The translations under genes and the position numbers were made by a program. This document shows positions 40,760-49,479 of a stretch of 64,000 nt of DNA, in pieces. How positions within the stretch are numbered: the first letter of the stretch is position 1; the number at the start of each line of letters is the position of its first letter. The stretch lies in contig NZ_LR134365.1 of the NCBI RefSeq assembly GCF_900637305.1, forward strand, positions 799,501 through 863,500, given 5' to 3'. Source of the DNA: Cardiobacterium hominis. Its GTDB lineage: Bacteria > Pseudomonadota > Gammaproteobacteria > Cardiobacteriales > Cardiobacteriaceae. A model generated the notes under the pieces. The model saw nothing but the letters and a program-made list of their open reading frames with translations. It searched no databases and was not told the DNA's origin.

Positions 40760-40937
40760 AAAAATTAGTGTTACGCTTATAAAAAGCAAGTATGGACGTT
40801 TGGAAAATCATCAAAAATGCCTTGTTGGTCTGGGCTTACGTAAGATGCATCAAACCCGCGTTATTAGTGATACGCCTGAAAATCGTGGGATGATTAATAA
40901 AATCTCTTATCTCCTTAAAGTGGAAGAGGTGCGTTAA
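40749..40937 (+). CDS. rpmD: 50S ribosomal protein L30
   Basis: A 62-residue small protein with [40 protein letters not shown] and a final strand ([15 protein letters not shown]). The start at 40749 lies inside the 3' end of rpsE. The stop overlaps the rplO ATG (TAATG), so three genes are translationally linked. Confidence 0.93.
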   Translation: MSNKKISVTLIKSKYGRLENHQKCLVGLGLRKMHQTRVISDTPENRGMINKISYLLKVEEVR

Positions 40938-41377
40938 TGTTATTAAATGATTTAAGTCCAGCTCTTGGATCTCGTAAAGAACGTAAACGCCTTGGTCGCG
41001 GCATCGGTTCTGGATTGGGTAAAACCAGTGGTAAAGGGCATAAAGGGCAGAAAGCCCGTGCAGGAGGCTACCATAAAGTTGGCTTTGAAGGTGGTCAAAT
41101 GCCATTGCAACGTCGTTTGCCAAAGCGTGGCTTCCGTAGTCGCGGCAAAGGGGCAATTGCTCAACTTCGTACCTCTGAACTGAATCTGCTCGCGTCTGTT
41201 TCTGCCACAATAGATCTCGCGGTTCTTAAAGAGCATAATTTGGTTCCTGTGAGTGCCTCATCTGCTAAAGTATTTTTAAGTGGTGATGTTACAGCGGCCT
41301 TTGCGCTCAAGGGTATTGGCGTTACAGCAGGTGCTAAAGCGGCTATAGAAGCGGCCGGTGGCTCAATATCTGAGTAA
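40937..41377 (+). CDS. rplO: 50S ribosomal protein L15
   Basis: A 146-residue late-assembly protein with a glycine- and lysine-rich N-terminal extension ([35 protein letters not shown]) and a compact C-terminal domain ending [11 protein letters not shown]. It precedes secY with a 29-bp gap, the conserved arrangement. Confidence 0.95.
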   Translation: MLLNDLSPALGSRKERKRLGRGIGSGLGKTSGKGHKGQKARAGGYHKVGFEGGQMPLQRRLPKRGFRSRGKGAIAQLRTSELNLLASVSATIDLAVLKEHNLVPVSASSAKVFLSGDVTAAFALKGIGVTAGAKAAIEAAGGSISE

Positions 41378-41406
41378 CCCATATTTTTTAACGAAAAGGT
41401 GTATTC

Positions 41407-42732
41407 ATGGCAAAACCCGCCAGCAATTCACATAAAGAGTTGATTTCGCGGTTGTGGTACTTGGTTTTTGCACTAATTATTTATCGTATTGGTGTTCATA
41501 TTCCTGTCCCAGGTGTAGATCATGAAAAGGTTCGTCAGTTGTTTGACAGTGGTGACGGATCTATTTTCCAACTTTTTAATATGTTCTCAGGGGGGGCATT
41601 GAGTAATGCCTCTCTACTCGCCTTAGGTGTAGCGCCATATATTTCAGCATCTATCGTGTTGCAACTTTTTACGCATATGTATCCGCCTCTGAAAGAATTG
41701 CGGCAGCAGGGTAGTAGTGGGCAGAAAAAGATTAGTCAATATACCCGTTATCTTGCGCTAGTTTTTGCGCTAGTTCAAGGATTTGCTATTTCGCGTATGG
41801 TTATAGCTCAGGGGTTGACGCTTTTTTCAGGCCAGGCGTTTCTGATTACGGGGACGATTTGTTTGGCTACGGGTGCGCTATTCATGATGTGGCTAGGTGA
41901 ACAAATTACCGAACGTGGCATAGGTAATGGTGTATCTATGTTGATTTTTGCAGGTATTGCAGTTCATATTCCCGCAGGCATTGCTAATTTGGTATCGCAG
42001 ACGAAAGATGGTAATATCAGCTTCTTGGGCTTTTTCTTGATGTTGTTTATAATAGTCGCCTTGTTTGGCCTGATCGTTTTCGTAGAGCGGGCACAGCGGC
42101 AAATTGCCATACATTATGCCAAGCGCCAAGGCATGGGAATGCAGACTATGGGACAACGCTCACACCTGCCGTTGAAAATTAATATGGCAGGGGTTATCCC
42201 TGCAATTTTTGCGTCTGCCATTATCACGCTATTGGTGTCACTGTTTGCACTGTTGGGCAATATTTCGGGCGCAGTTGGACGTTATTTTGCAGATTTGGCT
42301 CACGGGTTTTCTCAAGGTAACTGGTTATATATAGCAACATTTTCGTTACTTATCATCTTGTTTTCGTTTTTCTACACTGCAATGATGTTTGAAAACAGAG
42401 AGCTTGCCGATAATCTGAAAAAATCTAACGCTTTTATTCAAGGTTTCCGTCCAGGTAGGCAGACTGCAGAATATCTGGATATGGTGCAAGAGCGTTTGAC
42501 GCTGGTTGGCGCTATCTATGTTGCATTTGTATGTATTATGCCAACATTGATGAATTTGGGCTCTGCTTCAGGGCAGGCATTGTTTCTTTTTGGTGGAACT
42601 TCATTATTGATCGCTGTTGTTGTTGCGATGGATTTTGTGTCACAGGTTCAGTCTCATATAATGTCCAAACAGTATGAGTCTTTAATGAAGAAAGCGAATT
42701 TGTCCGGCTTGGGCGGGCAGAGTCTTCGCTGA
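41407..42732 (+). CDS. secY: preprotein translocase subunit SecY
   Basis: A 441-residue pore subunit of the Sec translocon with ten predicted membrane helices. Family blocks are RIGVHIPVPGVD (TM1 end), the plug/TM2 region FNMFSGGALSNASLLALGVA then PYISASIVLQL, GNGVSMLIFAGI, the cytosolic loop QGMGMQTMGQRSHLPLKINM, and IQGFRPGRQTAEYLD before the last helices. The ATG has AAGGTG upstream. Partner SecE is encoded at 16139. SecG is not in this window. Confidence 0.97.
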   Translation: MAKPASNSHKELISRLWYLVFALIIYRIGVHIPVPGVDHEKVRQLFDSGDGSIFQLFNMFSGGALSNASLLALGVAPYISASIVLQLFTHMYPPLKELRQQGSSGQKKISQYTRYLALVFALVQGFAISRMVIAQGLTLFSGQAFLITGTICLATGALFMMWLGEQITERGIGNGVSMLIFAGIAVHIPAGIANLVSQTKDGNISFLGFFLMLFIIVALFGLIVFVERAQRQIAIHYAKRQGMGMQTMGQRSHLPLKINMAGVIPAIFASAIITLLVSLFALLGNISGAVGRYFADLAHGFSQGNWLYIATFSLLIILFSFFYTAMMFENRELADNLKKSNAFIQGFRPGRQTAEYLDMVQERLTLVGAIYVAFVCIMPTLMNLGSASGQALFLFGGTSLLIAVVVAMDFVSQVQSHIMSKQYESLMKKANLSGLGGQSLR

Positions 42733-42756
42733 ATCAAGTATTTTAGGGAGTTTTAT

Positions 42757-42870
42757 ATGAAAGTTAGTGCATCTGTCAAAGTTATGTGCCGTAACTGTCG
42801 TGTTATCCGTCGCCACGGTAGTGTGCGTATCATTTGTTCGGATAAACGTCATAAACAGCGCCAAGGTTAA
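42757..42870 (+). CDS. rpmJ: 50S ribosomal protein L36
   Basis: A 37-residue protein of the zinc-containing (C-plus) class: Cys11-x-x-Cys14, Cys27 and His32 form the site in [20 protein letters not shown] then [15 protein letters not shown] precedes the ATG. It stands between secY and rpsM as in other proteobacteria, closing the spc group. Confidence 0.93.
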   Translation: MKVSASVKVMCRNCRVIRRHGSVRIICSDKRHKQRQG

Positions 42871-42892
42871 TTTTTTGCGGCAGAAACATAAC

Positions 42893-42907
42893 TACTACTC
42901 GGTAGTA
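42893..42907 (+). promoter_or_regulatory. small hairpin in the rpsM leader
   Basis: TACTAC, TCG, GTAGTA: a 6-bp stem in the 85-bp AT-rich gap between rpmJ and rpsM. The alpha-operon leader lies here in E. coli and binds S4. I cannot confirm the pseudoknot, so this is only a position-based suggestion. Confidence 0.3.
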
Positions 42908-42955
42908 ATTGAATGTCTGATTTTATGATTTTATAGTTTTTAGGAGTTGAGAAGA

Positions 42956-43312
42956 ATGGCTCGTATTGCCGGAATCAATGTACCAACGCAAAAACATACT
43001 GTTATTGCGTTAACTTCAATTTATGGTATTGGGCCTACTCGGGCACGTGATATTTGCGTCGCAGCTAAAGTAGAGCCAAGTAAAAAAATTCGCGATTTGT
43101 CTGATGCGGAAGTTGATGCTTTGCGTGCGGCGGTTGCTGAATATCAGGTGGAAGGCGATTTACGTCGTCAGGTTTCCATGAATATTAAACGTTTAATGGA
43201 TTTGGGCTGTTATCGTGGGCTACGCCATCGTCGTAGTTTGCCTGTACGTGGTCAACGCACCAAGACTAATGCGCGCACGCGTAAAGGTCCCCGTCGTCCT
43301 ATTAAACGTTAA
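42956..43312 (+). CDS. rpsM: 30S ribosomal protein S13
   Basis: A 118-residue head protein bridging to L5 and contacting P-site tRNA with its basic tail ([20 protein letters not shown]). It begins [20 protein letters not shown]; the ATG at 42956 is preferred over an upstream in-frame codon because TAGGAGTTGAG fits it. First gene of the alpha group (rpsM-rpsK-rpsD-rpoA-rplQ). Confidence 0.96.
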   Translation: MARIAGINVPTQKHTVIALTSIYGIGPTRARDICVAAKVEPSKKIRDLSDAEVDALRAAVAEYQVEGDLRRQVSMNIKRLMDLGCYRGLRHRRSLPVRGQRTKTNARTRKGPRRPIKR

Positions 43313-43327
43313 TTTAGAGAGAATGTT

Positions 43328-43726
43328 ATGGCTAAGGCTGCTAGTAAACAAAAAAATGTAAGAAAAAAAGCAAAGCGTGTTGTGGTGGATGCTGTTGCGC
43401 ACGTCCACGCTTCTTTTAATAACACGATCGTGACCATTACTGATGGTCAAGGTAACACGCTTTCTTGGGCAACTGCTGGTGGTTCTGGTTTTCGCGGTTC
43501 AAGAAAAAGCACTCCGTTTGCGGCCCAGGTTGCAGCAGAGCGTGCGGGGAATGCAGCCAAAGAATTTGGTGTGCAAAATCTTGATGTGAATATCAAAGGA
43601 CCCGGCCCTGGACGTGAATCAGCAGTACGTGCATTGAATGCTGTAGGTTTTAATATCCACAGCATTACCGATGTGACTCCGATTCCGCATAATGGTTGCC
43701 GTCCTCCCAAAAAGCGTCGCGTTTGA
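43328..43726 (+). CDS. rpsK: 30S ribosomal protein S11
   Basis: A 132-residue platform protein near the E-site m[43 protein letters not shown] and the C-terminal [14 protein letters not shown] are diagnostic. The basic, Lys-rich N-terminus ([16 protein letters not shown]) is somewhat longer than usual. 15 bp after rpsM. Confidence 0.96.
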   Translation: MAKAASKQKNVRKKAKRVVVDAVAHVHASFNNTIVTITDGQGNTLSWATAGGSGFRGSRKSTPFAAQVAAERAGNAAKEFGVQNLDVNIKGPGPGRESAVRALNAVGFNIHSITDVTPIPHNGCRPPKKRRV

Positions 43727-43744
43727 ATTTATACGGAGTAATTA

Positions 43745-44365
43745 ATGGCTAGATATATTGGACCCAAGTGCCGTTTGGCGCGCCGTGAGGGTGTCGATCT
43801 TGAACTGAAATCTGGTATTCGTCCTACCGAATCTAAGTGCAACATGAATTCTGCTCCTGGGCAGCATGGTGCGCGTCGTGGACGTTTGTCTGACTATGGT
43901 AACCAGTTGCGCGAGAAACAAAAGTTGAAGCGTATCTATGGTGTATTGGAGCGTCAGTTCCGCAACTATTATAAGAAGGCCTCTCAAAAGAAGGGCTCTA
44001 CGGGTGAAAACTTGTTGCAGTTTTTGGAACAACGCCTTGATAACGTTGTCTATCGTATGGGTTATGGTGCTACGCGTGCGGAAGCGCGTCAACTTGTATC
44101 GCATGGCGCGATTGAGGTAAACGGTAAACGCGTTACGATAGCTTCTTACCAGGTGAGAGCAGAAGATGTGGTTGCCGTGCGCGAGAAGAGTCGCAAGCAA
44201 GTTCGCATTCAGAGCTCATTGGAAGTCGCTGCGCAACGAGGCTTTGTAGATTGGGTTGAAGTTGATACGGCAAAAATGTCTGGATTGTTCAAACGTGTAC
44301 CAGAGCGTATTGATTTGTCCGCAGATATCAACGAATCACTGGTAGTAGAGCTATATTCGAAGTAA
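43745..44365 (+). CDS. rpsD: 30S ribosomal protein S4
   Basis: A 206-residue primary 16S-binding protein and, in E. coli, translational repressor of the alpha operon. It contains [40 protein letters not shown] and the S4 fold [20 protein letters not shown]. Length equals E. coli (206). Confidence 0.97.
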   Translation: MARYIGPKCRLARREGVDLELKSGIRPTESKCNMNSAPGQHGARRGRLSDYGNQLREKQKLKRIYGVLERQFRNYYKKASQKKGSTGENLLQFLEQRLDNVVYRMGYGATRAEARQLVSHGAIEVNGKRVTIASYQVRAEDVVAVREKSRKQVRIQSSLEVAAQRGFVDWVEVDTAKMSGLFKRVPERIDLSADINESLVVELYSK

Positions 44366-44414
44366 TTTTTGCGATTTCTTGCTTTTTGTGGTTTTTATTT
44401 TATAGGCGTTTGAT

Positions 44415-45383
44415 ATGGCTTTATCAGAATTATTAACTCCGCGCATTGTCAAAATCCAGGAAATGGGTTTGAATACGTCGCGGGTGACGCTGGAGCCGCT
44501 GGAGCGCGGTTTTGGTTATACTTTGGGTACAGCTTTGCGTCGCGTTCTGCTTTCGTCCATTGAAGGCGCTGCTGTTACCGAATGTGAAATCGATGGGGTT
44601 TTGCACGAGTATTCCGGTATTGAAGGGGTGAGTGAGGATGTCATAGATGTTCTTCTCAACCTTAAAGGTTTGGCTTTAATTCTGCACGAGGGCGAACGCG
44701 CCGAGATGCGTTTGTCCGTTAACAAGGCGGGAGAAGTCAAAGCCAGTGATTTTAGTGCGCCTTCTAATGTTGAAATTTGTAATCCTGATCATGTCATTGC
44801 ACATCTGACCCAAGATGTTTCTTTCAGTATGACCGTAGTGGTCGAGAAGGGGCGCGGGTATCGCGTGGCAACGCAGGAAATTGATACGGCTACTCATGCT
44901 CCGAATGTATTGCGCGTAGATGCGTCTTTTAGTCCCATCAAACGTATTGCATATCGTGTTGAGGCTGCACGGGTCGAGCAACATACTGATTTGGATAAAT
45001 TGGTTATCGATATTGAATCCAATGGTACGATCGATCCGGAGCAAGCTATTCGCGAGGCGGCGACTATTCTGCATAAGCAAATCGCGGTTTTCGTTAATCT
45101 GGAATCTACCGAAGTTGAAGCCGAATATGAGGAAGAGGTACAGGTTGATCCGGTACTGTTGCGCCCGGTTGATGATCTGGAATTGACCGTACGCAGTGCC
45201 AACTGTCTCAAGGCGGAAAACATTAATAATATTGGTGATCTGGTACGCCGCACAGAAGTTGAGCTCTTGAAGACCCCGAATTTGGGCAAGAAATCACTGA
45301 ACGAGATTAAAGAGGTTCTGGCCGCGCATGGCTTGGAACTGGGTATGGATCTGGAGAACTGGTCCGGTAGGGACAGTCACTGA
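44415..45383 (+). CDS. rpoA: DNA-directed RNA polymerase subunit alpha
   Basis: A 322-residue subunit. The N-terminal dimerisation domain ([40 protein letters not shown]) scaffolds beta and beta'. After a linker rich in Glu/Val, the C-terminal domain ([11 protein letters not shown]-like [40 protein letters not shown]) binds UP elements and activators. AGGCG lies upstream. Confidence 0.97.
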   Translation: MALSELLTPRIVKIQEMGLNTSRVTLEPLERGFGYTLGTALRRVLLSSIEGAAVTECEIDGVLHEYSGIEGVSEDVIDVLLNLKGLALILHEGERAEMRLSVNKAGEVKASDFSAPSNVEICNPDHVIAHLTQDVSFSMTVVVEKGRGYRVATQEIDTATHAPNVLRVDASFSPIKRIAYRVEAARVEQHTDLDKLVIDIESNGTIDPEQAIREAATILHKQIAVFVNLESTEVEAEYEEEVQVDPVLLRPVDDLELTVRSANCLKAENINNIGDLVRRTEVELLKTPNLGKKSLNEIKEVLAAHGLELGMDLENWSGRDSH

Positions 45384-45418
45384 GTCGTGATCCATCGAGA
45401 TAATTAGGAGTTTTATTT

Positions 45419-45796
45419 ATGAGACATAAATTAGCGGGACGTAAATTTAACCGCACCAGCGCGCATCGCAAGGCGATGTTCAAGAATATGTCAGTTTCGT
45501 TGATTGAACATGAGCTGATTAAAACCACGTTGCCAAAAGCCAAGGATTTGCGCGGTATTATTGAGCCGATGATTACTCATGCAAAAAATCATGACGACGT
45601 AGCGGGACGCCGTTTGGCCTTCTCTCGTTTGCGTGATCGCAAAGCGGTGCAGAAGTTGTTTGCCGAGTTGGCTCCGCGCTATAAGGAGCGTCCGGGTGGT
45701 TATGTTCGCATTTTGAAGTGCGGTTATCGCCCTGGCGATCAGGCTCCCATGGCTTATGTTGAGCTGGTGGATCGTCCTGTTGCTGATGCAGAGTAA
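45419..45796 (+). CDS. rplQ: 50S ribosomal protein L17
   Basis: A 125-residue protein, the last gene of the super-cluster. It begins [20 protein letters not shown] and has [19 protein letters not shown] and [26 protein letters not shown] precedes the ATG. A strong terminator follows 22 bp after the stop. Confidence 0.96.
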   Translation: MRHKLAGRKFNRTSAHRKAMFKNMSVSLIEHELIKTTLPKAKDLRGIIEPMITHAKNHDDVAGRRLAFSRLRDRKAVQKLFAELAPRYKERPGGYVRILKCGYRPGDQAPMAYVELVDRPVADAE

Positions 45797-45818
45797 TGAT
45801 TTCCGGCACTTTGTTTGC

Positions 45819-45845
45819 AAACCGGCTTTTTGAGCCGGTTTTTTA
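45819..45845 (+). terminator. terminator of the ribosomal super-cluster
   Basis: AAACCGGCT, loop TTTTG, AGCCGGTTT then TTT: a 9-bp perfect stem and T-tract just after rplQ. Confidence 0.9.
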
Positions 45846-45859
45846 TTTGCTGAGGCTTG

Positions 45860-46110
45860 TATGACCATCTTCCTAAAGCCTCATACTGTGTTGCGCCGCC
45901 TCGCGGTAGATGCTTACGGGGATTGCTAGACAAGCGCGACTGAAGTCGTACGTTTTTAGAGCGATACACCGAAAGCCTCCGATAAGGCGCATCGCTGAAG
46001 ACAGTACGCGGTTGTACGGCGCGGGTTTCCCATAAAAATAGCTTCACCATTTTTATGGGTGTCCGTTCAGACGGCGCAACACGGTATGAGGCTTTCGGGG
46101 GATGGCTATA
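45860..46110. repeat. 251-bp palindromic repeat with about 40-bp imperfect terminal inverted repeats
   Basis: The left arm (TATGACCATC..., then AAAGCCTCATACTGTGTTGC GCCG) and the right arm read in reverse complement (TATAGCCATC..., then AAAGCCTCATACCGTGTTGC GCCG) match over about 40 bases with few differences. Internal hairpins exist: a 10-bp perfect stem CCATAAAAAT/ATTTTTATGG, and GCGAT...ATCGC enclosing GCCT...AGGC. A minus-strand frame across it has no ribosome-binding site and is judged non-coding. A related 89-bp element lies at 48713. It resembles a MITE. Confidence 0.7.
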
Positions 46111-46350
46111 GATGATGGATGATGAAGGTTTCCTTTCTCCTCTTGGAGGATAAGAGTAGCTTTGTCATTCCTGTAAGGAAGCCCGGTCGGATGCTGCAAT
46201 GCCGTTCAGGGATTTGTGTGGATTGGTATAATGCCAGAACGCTTGATAATGGTATCCGCTACTATAGAGTTAGCGGTCATGGTAGTGTATTGATAATGGA
46301 AGTTTTGGTAGGAATTGAATTTGGCAGAAATTGAAATGGTAGGAGGAATA
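46111..46350. other. intergenic region before the SMI1-SUFU gene
   Basis: About 240 bp with no convincing gene. A TATAAT at about 46228-46233 could be a -10 for the downstream gene, but no good -35 was seen at proper spacing. A 71-codon frame here lacks a ribosome-binding site and family features. Confidence 0.4.
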
Positions 46351-47583
46351 ATGAATTTGGTGACGCGTTATTTGCAATGGCTCAAGGAGCATGGGTTGGA
46401 TACTTATGCTTATCCGCCATTAAGTGATGATGAAATTACTGCTTTTGAAACGGCGCAAGGTATAGCTTTGCCCGCTGCGCTGCGTGAACTGTATTTGCAT
46501 CTGGGCGGTCAGGAGAGCGAAATTTTGAATCAGATCCCCTATCGTTTGATTCCACTGGCTGAAATGGTTACGGTACAGGCGCATTTGCTGGCACAGGTGC
46601 AGCAGGCATTTGGCGAAAACTGGGCAGATTTTCGTTTGGATGGTTTTGAAGATGGCGATATGGTGCGAAATCTGCTTTTTCATGATAAGCGCTTGCCGAT
46701 TTTCCAGAACGACAACGACGATTATTATTGTCTGGATTTTGCACCGGCGGAAGCGGGCAGGGCAGGGCAGGTAATCGCCGTGCGTGGCGAGCCGGATGGT
46801 GAGAGCACGGATTTGCTCTTGATGTTTGATACTTTTGACGCCTGTCTGGAAGATATTATTGAGGATTTGGATAATGAAGCGATGCAGGATATGGAATCTT
46901 TTTTCGCGCATACTGGCGAAACTTTGCAGGCACTGGGCGAACATTTGGATGAATTGGATACAGCCGACTTCTATGATGCGGAAATCGGGGCGCATATTGA
47001 GAGGACTTTGGGTGCGATAGACGGGGTCTTGCATGATATGACGCCAGGGGCACTGCGGGTGCATGTCTATCATGTCGCGGCCGATGCGGGGCGTCCGTTT
47101 CAATTGTTAATTACCAGCGGCATGAGCAGTCTGCCGATGGCGTTTCCAGATGATGGATATGAAGCGCTGCGTCGTGCGGAATTGCTCGTGATGTTGCCAC
47201 CGGACTGGAATGTGCGGGCACAGGAAGACGTTAGCACTTGGCCGATGCAATGGCTGAAGATTCTGGCGCGGTTACCGCACGAGCAGCACACTTGGCTCGG
47301 TTACGGGCATACGATTACTTTTAGCGAGGACGCAACAGCGACGCTGCTGGGTACGCCGTTTAACAGCCTGCTGGTATTGCCGCCGCGCACATTGCCGGAA
47401 GACTTTGTGCGCCTGCAAACGGCAGATGGCGAGGTTATCAACTTTTATGCGCTGGTACCGCTTTATCCAGCGGAATTTGCACTCAAGGAACGTGATGGGC
47501 TGGAGGCGTTGCTGACGCGCTTCAATGCGAGCCATATCACGGAATGCGTGGATCTTTCACGTGTGGATTGCGCGGCATCGTAG
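46351..47583 (+). CDS. SMI1/KNR4-SUFU two-domain protein (possible immunity protein)
   Basis: A 410-residue cytosolic protein. The N-terminal domain (about 1-165) fits SMI1/KNR4: PPLSDDEITAFETAQGIALP then AALRELYLHLGGQ, and later LPIFQNDNDDYYCLDF. A linker rich in Asp/Glu helices follows (about 170-225). The C-terminal domain (about 230-400) fits suppressor-of-fused: PFQLLITSGMSSLPMAF, RRAELLVMLPPDW, WPMQWLKILARLPHEQHTWL then GYGHTITF, and NFYALVPLYPAEFALKERDG. Both domains are well known as immunity modules against polymorphic or contact-dependent toxins. The start is set by TAGGAGGA directly before the ATG. No toxin gene is adjacent, so the role is inferred. Confidence 0.8.
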   Translation: MNLVTRYLQWLKEHGLDTYAYPPLSDDEITAFETAQGIALPAALRELYLHLGGQESEILNQIPYRLIPLAEMVTVQAHLLAQVQQAFGENWADFRLDGFEDGDMVRNLLFHDKRLPIFQNDNDDYYCLDFAPAEAGRAGQVIAVRGEPDGESTDLLLMFDTFDACLEDIIEDLDNEAMQDMESFFAHTGETLQALGEHLDELDTADFYDAEIGAHIERTLGAIDGVLHDMTPGALRVHVYHVAADAGRPFQLLITSGMSSLPMAFPDDGYEALRRAELLVMLPPDWNVRAQEDVSTWPMQWLKILARLPHEQHTWLGYGHTITFSEDATATLLGTPFNSLLVLPPRTLPEDFVRLQTADGEVINFYALVPLYPAEFALKERDGLEALLTRFNASHITECVDLSRVDCAAS

Positions 47584-47587
47584 CATT

Positions 47588-48616
47588 ATGCCCTGCATCC
47601 AAACCCTGCCTGAAGGCTGTCTTGACATCATCGGCGACATTCACGGTCAGTATGCGGCGCTGCAAGCCCTGCTACGTCACCTCGGCTACGACGAGGACGG
47701 CACGCACCCGCAGGGGCGGCATCTCATCCTCCTCGGCGACCTGGTGGATCGCGGCGCGGATGTCCCCGCCGTGCTGGATTGGTACCAGCGCCTGCACGCG
47801 CGGGGCAGGGTGCAGACCGTACTCGGCAACCACGAAATTAACCTGCTGCTTAACGACGCCAAAGACGGCAGCGGCTGGTTTTTTGACCGTCGCGCCGCGC
47901 GCGATGCCCGCATCTATGCGCCGTGGCAGCGCTATCCCGCCGCACGGAAAGCCGCGCTTGTCGCCTTCCTCAACACACAGCCGCTGGTATTGCAGCGCGC
48001 CGACCTGCGCATCGTGCATGCGGCCTGGGATGCCGACGCTGTCGCCCATCTGCAAACGGCAGCGGCGGATGACATCATTAGCCTGCATTGCCATTGGGAG
48101 ACGGCGCTGGATGATGGCGCGCCCGCGCAACCGTGGTATCAGGACTGGCGCGCGGAAGAAGGCTTGGCGGGAGATTTGGGCGACCCGCAGCAGGCGCCCG
48201 CCTTCCGCCCCGCCACTGCCGCGCGCGACGTTTATTACAGCCGTGGCAATCCGGTGCGTGTTCTGACCTGCGGTGTGGAGGCTCCTTCCGCCGTGCCGTT
48301 CTATGCGGGCGGTCGCTGGCGTTTCGTCGAGCGCCAGGCGTGGTGGGATGACTATCGTGATGACACCGCCGTCGTCATCGGCCACTACTGGCGGCGTTGG
48401 CGCGGCGACACGAACCCGCTCTTTCCCTTCCCGCCCCATCACTGGCACGGCGCGCGTCGCAACGTCTTCTGCTGCGACTTCGCCGTCGGCGCACGCTGGC
48501 GCGACCGCGCCACAGGCACCGCGCCGGAGCAGTCGCCGTACCGCCTCGCCGCCCTGCGCTGGCCGGAGCGGACGCTGTTGTTTGACAACGGCGAAGCGGT
48601 AGCGACGGTGGCGTAA
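47588..48616 (+). CDS. metallophosphoesterase of the serine/threonine phosphatase-like family
   Basis: A 342-residue calcineurin-like phosphoesterase. Metal-site motifs are IIGDIHGQY, LLGDLVDRGADVPAVLDWYQ and TVLGNHEINLL, with a later HAAWD and GHYWRRW supplying His ligands. The middle and C-terminal parts, rich in Trp and Arg, are longer than in PrpA or ApaH, so substrate cannot be assigned (protein phosphatase or nucleotide hydrolase). Start at 47588, 4 bp after the SMI1-SUFU stop, so the two genes are probably co-transcribed, although codon use here is much more GC-rich. The open frame from 47525 lies inside the upstream gene. Confidence 0.82.
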   Translation: MPCIQTLPEGCLDIIGDIHGQYAALQALLRHLGYDEDGTHPQGRHLILLGDLVDRGADVPAVLDWYQRLHARGRVQTVLGNHEINLLLNDAKDGSGWFFDRRAARDARIYAPWQRYPAARKAALVAFLNTQPLVLQRADLRIVHAAWDADAVAHLQTAAADDIISLHCHWETALDDGAPAQPWYQDWRAEEGLAGDLGDPQQAPAFRPATAARDVYYSRGNPVRVLTCGVEAPSAVPFYAGGRWRFVERQAWWDDYRDDTAVVIGHYWRRWRGDTNPLFPFPPHHWHGARRNVFCCDFAVGARWRDRATGTAPEQSPYRLAALRWPERTLLFDNGEAVATVA

Positions 48617-48625
48617 TGGGTCATT

Positions 48626-48643
48626 CGCGCAAGATTTTGCGCG
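48626..48643 (+). repeat. short perfect hairpin after the phosphoesterase gene
   Basis: CGCGCAA, GATT, TTGCGCG: a 7-bp stem starting 10 bp after the stop, without a T-tract. It may act as an mRNA 3' stabiliser or a weak Rho-dependent end. Confidence 0.4.
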
Positions 48644-48712
48644 GTGTCCCGCGGATTTCCGGACTGTGTGGTTCTTTGTCAGGAACTATGCGGGTAATTG
48701 CTGTAGCGGGCT

Positions 48713-48801
48713 TATAGCGATCCTCCAAAAATCTCATACGGCGTTTCATTGCTGGGGGATGTAGGGGACGCCTTGTCTGAAATTTTATGTCGATGGCTAT
48801 A
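48713..48801. repeat. 89-bp Correia-like palindromic element
   Basis: It begins TATAGCGATCCTCCAAAAAT CTCATACGGCGT and ends ACGCCTTGTCTGAAATTTTA TGTCGATGGCTATA, so its ends form imperfect inverted repeats starting TATAGC-ATC. The left arm closely matches the termini of the 251-bp repeat at 45860 (TATAGC, ATCC, CC, AAA, CTCATAC in the same order). TATAG...CTATA ends and the inner ACGGCGTT / GCCTTGTC words recall neisserial Correia elements; that likeness is from memory. Confidence 0.65.
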
Positions 48802-48819
48802 GGCTCGGGTAATTAAACT

Positions 48820-48852
48820 AAAACCCCGTCAGCGCTACGCTAACGGAGTTTT
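48820..48852 (-). terminator. terminator of the fHbp-like gene
   Basis: Read on the minus strand: AAAACTCCGTTAGC, loop, GCTGACGGGGTTTTAG. It is a long stem with two mismatches and T4. It lies 20 bp beyond the minus-strand stop at 48872 and may also end plus-strand transcripts. Confidence 0.7.
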
Positions 48853-48871
48853 ATTGCAAGAAATTTGTATG

Positions 48872-49477
48872 TTATTCGCTAATCGCGCCGCGGCTTCCTT
48901 GGAATACGGCCAAGCCCTCGCTATTGGGGTATTTTACTTTTCCAGATATTTCTGCTGCACTGGGTCCCCATAAACGTGCGTCATATTGTGCTGTGCCAAA
49001 TTTTCCGTTGGCAATGCCGTTAACTTCTGCAAAGACATAATCAGCTTCATTATATTGGTCAAATTTTGCGGGCTGCAATGTAATCGTACCATATTGGCTT
49101 AATCCTTCTATTTTGCCCTGACCTTCTTTTTTACCGAAATCTACATCGTAAGCCAGTGTCCCTTTCTCTTCATTATTAAATGCAACACCGGTATAAGTAG
49201 CTTTTCCGCGAGTAGGCATATTATCTGCAGTTAGTGGTTCTACGCCATAAGCCATATTCAGGGAAACGCCTTTGGTGGTTTTTTGGATATAAGCACCGCT
49301 ATAGAATCCGTTATAGCTGCGAATTTTTACAGTATCGCGCATATTGGAGCCATCTGTGAATACGCTTTGACCCGTTGCATCGTACCAGCCTTGCGGCAAA
49401 CTACGAAAATCTGTCCTGAGTTCCTGGTTAGATAGTGAAAGAAGTTTGTGTCCATTCGCTATGGTATCCACGGACAA
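48872..49477 (-). CDS. factor-H-binding-protein-like surface lipoprotein, lacking its signal peptide
   Basis: 201 codons from a TTG. The C-terminal half resembles the neisserial fHbp beta-barrel in order and spacing: MPTRGKATYTGVAFNNEEKG, TLAYDVDFGKKEGQGKIEGL, then FAEVNGIANGKF and LWGPSAAEISGKVKY. The first ATG in frame is about residue 47. The start region abuts the terminator of the histidine-kinase gene upstream. No lipobox, signal peptide, ribosome-binding site or promoter is visible, so this is probably a 5'-truncated gene. The lipoprotein at 62038 shares MPT-G-ATY-G and GP-A-EI-G and keeps its lipobox. Expressed status is doubtful. Confidence 0.65.
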   Translation of the reverse strand: MSVDTIANGHKLLSLSNQELRTDFRSLPQGWYDATGQSVFTDGSNMRDTVKIRSYNGFYSGAYIQKTTKGVSLNMAYGVEPLTADNMPTRGKATYTGVAFNNEEKGTLAYDVDFGKKEGQGKIEGLSQYGTITLQPAKFDQYNEADYVFAEVNGIANGKFGTAQYDARLWGPSAAEISGKVKYPNSEGLAVFQGSRGAISE

Positions 49478-49479
49478 GG

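Noticed and set aside
45754-46050. 98-codon minus-strand frame (MVKLFLWETRAVQPRT...)
   Set aside because: It overlaps the 3' end of rplQ, the terminator and the palindromic repeat. The peptide is explained by the repeat and lacks a ribosome-binding site. Similar peptides are probably predicted wherever the repeat occurs.
46119-46334. 71-codon forward frame upstream of the SMI1-SUFU gene
   Set aside because: No ribosome-binding site and no family resemblance; treated as intergenic.
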